A stretch of 64,000 nt of DNA from Dromaius novaehollandiae. Lineage: Eukaryota; Chordata; Aves; Casuariiformes; Dromaiidae. Position numbers and translations under genes: made by a program. Numbering within the stretch: position 1 is the stretch's first letter; the number at the start of each line of letters is the position of its first letter. Positions 62,615-64,000 of this stretch are shown in pieces. Where the stretch lies: positions 1-64,000 of the forward strand of contig NW_026991412.1 of NCBI RefSeq assembly GCF_036370855.1. The letters run 5' to 3'. The notes below the pieces were generated by a model, which did not search any database, was not told the DNA's origin, and worked only from the letters and a program-made list of their open reading frames with translations.

Positions 62615-63126
62615 TTGCGTTCCGGCGCGCTCACGGCTGCCCTCGCGTGTCGACAAGGCAGCACTGCAGCCGCCGGCGGCCACCGCTGCGTACGAAGACC
62701 GTTGCGGGCAGCCGGCGCACACGTGCGCGCTGCCGGTCGCCGCGTTGGCCGCTACTCTGCGCTCTCTCGGGGACGGGTAAGCGCAGGGGCCGCGCTCGTG
62801 CCCCCTGCCCGGTGCTCACGGACCGGGAGCGCTTTTCCCGAGAGGGCTTTTCCTTCTCGGTGCTTCCTGGGGGCGCGGGGACGGGCAGTGCTGTCTCGGA
62901 GCTGCTCCGCGGCGCTCTCTCCCCGGGGCAGCCCCAGCGCCTGCTCGCTGATGCCCGCCGCTCTCTCGGGCGCGGGCAGAGCAGCCTCGGGGCGCTCGCT
63001 GCTCGGCCTGAGCGCCGGGGTGGCGCGGCGGGCTGCGGTTAGCGCGCGGGAGCCGGCCGGCTGCAGCGCGGCGCTGCGACCACGCGAGGGTGGGGCCATT
63101 GCGGGTCTGGCCTGCCTCGCGCTCCG

Positions 63127-63350
63127 CTCCCCCGCCCCTCGCGCTCCCCCCGCCCCTCTCGCGCTCCCCCCGCCCCTCTCGCGCTCCCCCCGCCCCTCTC
63201 GCGCTCCCCCCGCCCCTCGCGCTCCCCCGCCCCTCGCGCTCCCCCCGCCCCTCGCGCTCCCCCCGCCCCTCGCGCTCCCCCCGCCCCTCTCGCGCTCCCC
63301 CCGCCCCTCTCGCGCTCCCCCCGCCCCTCGCGCTCCCCCCGCCCCTCGCG
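63127..63350. repeat. GC-rich minisatellite, 12 units of 17/18/20 bp
   Basis: Same array as 19344-19549 but with unit lengths 17-20-20-20-18-17-18-18-20-20-18-18, total 224 bp. Aligned with the left copy this needs more than a single unit gain: unit 5 is 18 instead of 20 bp and an extra 20-bp unit stands before the last two. Confidence 0.95.
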
Positions 63351-63357
63351 CTCGGGC

Positions 63358-63368
63358 AAGATGGCGGC
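63358..63368 (+). promoter_or_regulatory. YY1-type element, right copy
   Basis: Same motif as 19557-19567, after the longer minisatellite allele. Confidence 0.6.
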
Positions 63369-63802
63369 GAGCAGGGCGGGTGTTTTGGCTGGACGGCGGC
63401 GGGCGAGGGCAGAGGCGCGCTGGAGTCGAGCATGTGGGGGCCGCGGTGAGGCGAGGTGAGGCGAGCGTGTGCCTTCGGGTGGCCGCGGGTGTCGGGCTGT
63501 GTCCTGCCAGCCGGGGCCGTCGCTGCGTGGAGGCGGCGGGGCGGGGGGGGGGAGTCGGGCCGGGGGCCGCGCGGCGCCGGGTCTGCGCGGCGCCGGGTCT
63601 GCCGGAGCGCGGCTCTGACTCTCCCTTTTGCGTGTGTCGCCTGTAGGGCCCCGGTTCCTCCCCAGCGCGGGCCGGGGCGTGCGCTCGCCCCTGCGGACGC
63701 AGCCTGGAGGAGCGGGGGGGCAGGCGGGCCCCGGAGCGGGATTAGGGCACGGCGTCGGCGGGAGGACGGCTCCTGATGCAATAGGCGTGCCCGAGAGTGC
63801 TG
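63361..63802 (+). CDS. Possible divergent plus-strand transcript, right copy (weak)
   Basis: Identical counterpart of 19560-20001: exons 63361-63445 and 63647-63802. Any continuation lies outside the window to the right, or in a spacer like 20.7-35 kb if the array continues. Confidence 0.25.
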
Positions 63803-64000
63803 GTAGGTCATGAAGGAGTTTAAAACCTCTGGACCAAATAGGGTTAAGGTCAACTTGAGTTAGATACGATTAGTGCAGCCCCAAGTTATTTACTTGAGAA
63901 TTGTGGCTAGGCAAGCAAGAAGATGGGTAGAAGACAGATGCTCCTGGACACCCTGAGGCCTCCCCTGCCCCCAGGCACAGACTGTGGGTACCAGCCGACC

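Larger units (their letters stand above)
62263..63790. promoter_or_regulatory. CpG island, presumed promoter region of the right-hand MROH gene
   Basis: Counterpart of the island at 18480-19990, identical by eye except for one extra 18-bp minisatellite unit. It lies upstream of the complete MROH copy whose start codon is at 60921, so each gene copy carries its own island. Confidence 0.65.
43784..64000. repeat. Direct repeat, right copy of the 43.8-kb unit (partial)
   Basis: Same-orientation copy of 1-20199, cut by the right window edge. It starts in the intron between exons 29 and 30 of the right-hand MROH gene; that position is only where the window's first base falls, not a biological breakpoint. 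The CA and CAGC microsatellites inside the repeat have the same lengths in both copies. Confidence 0.97.

Noticed and set aside
1-64000. CRISPR arrays, operons, rRNA or tRNA genes
   Set aside because: The exon-intron structure shows eukaryotic nuclear DNA; no spacer-repeat array or RNA gene signature was seen.

Overview
The window looks like bird nuclear DNA. It has many short coding exons with consensus GT-AG splice sites, a CpG-island promoter, avian-type CR1 LINE sequence, and few recognisable transposons. The recognisable gene is a member of the maestro heat-like repeat (MROH) family, whose paralogues are numerous in bird genomes (family knowledge). The species cannot be named from the sequence.

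The dominant structure is a direct repeat with a period of 43,783 bp. Bases 1-20199 recur in the same orientation at 43784-64000. By eye I found only two differences: one C/T at a CpG (17476 versus 61259) and one 18-bp length change in a GC-rich minisatellite (19344-19549 versus 63127-63350). After the minisatellite the offset becomes 43,801 bp. Both ends of the match run into the window edges, so this is at least part of a head-to-tail array whose unit is about 43.8 kb, one gene per unit, unless the assembly has duplicated the locus falsely.

Each unit, read on the minus strand, holds: (1) a CpG island at 18.48-19.99 kb (62.26-63.79 kb in the second copy) with NRF1-type and YY1-type motifs and the minisatellite; (2) an AT-rich block of about 0.7 kb; (3) an MROH gene in short exons; (4) a GC-poor spacer of about 14.5 kb (20.69-35.25 kb) whose only recognised element is a decayed minus-strand CR1 fragment at about 30.8-31.7 kb. 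The right-hand gene is complete: 41 coding exons from ATG at 60921 to TAG at 36049, 4,872 coding bases, 1,623 residues, every junction in phase, and an AATAAA signal at 35924-35929. The left-hand gene shows its first 29 coding exons (1,075 codons); the last 12 lie beyond base 1.

On the plus strand of each island a short two-exon reading frame starts inside a YY1 motif and could be a divergent transcript; this is weakly supported. Nothing else in the spacer looks like a gene. The most noteworthy features are the recent tandem amplification of a complete, apparently functional MROH gene with its own promoter island, and the length change of a G-quadruplex-capable minisatellite in that island.
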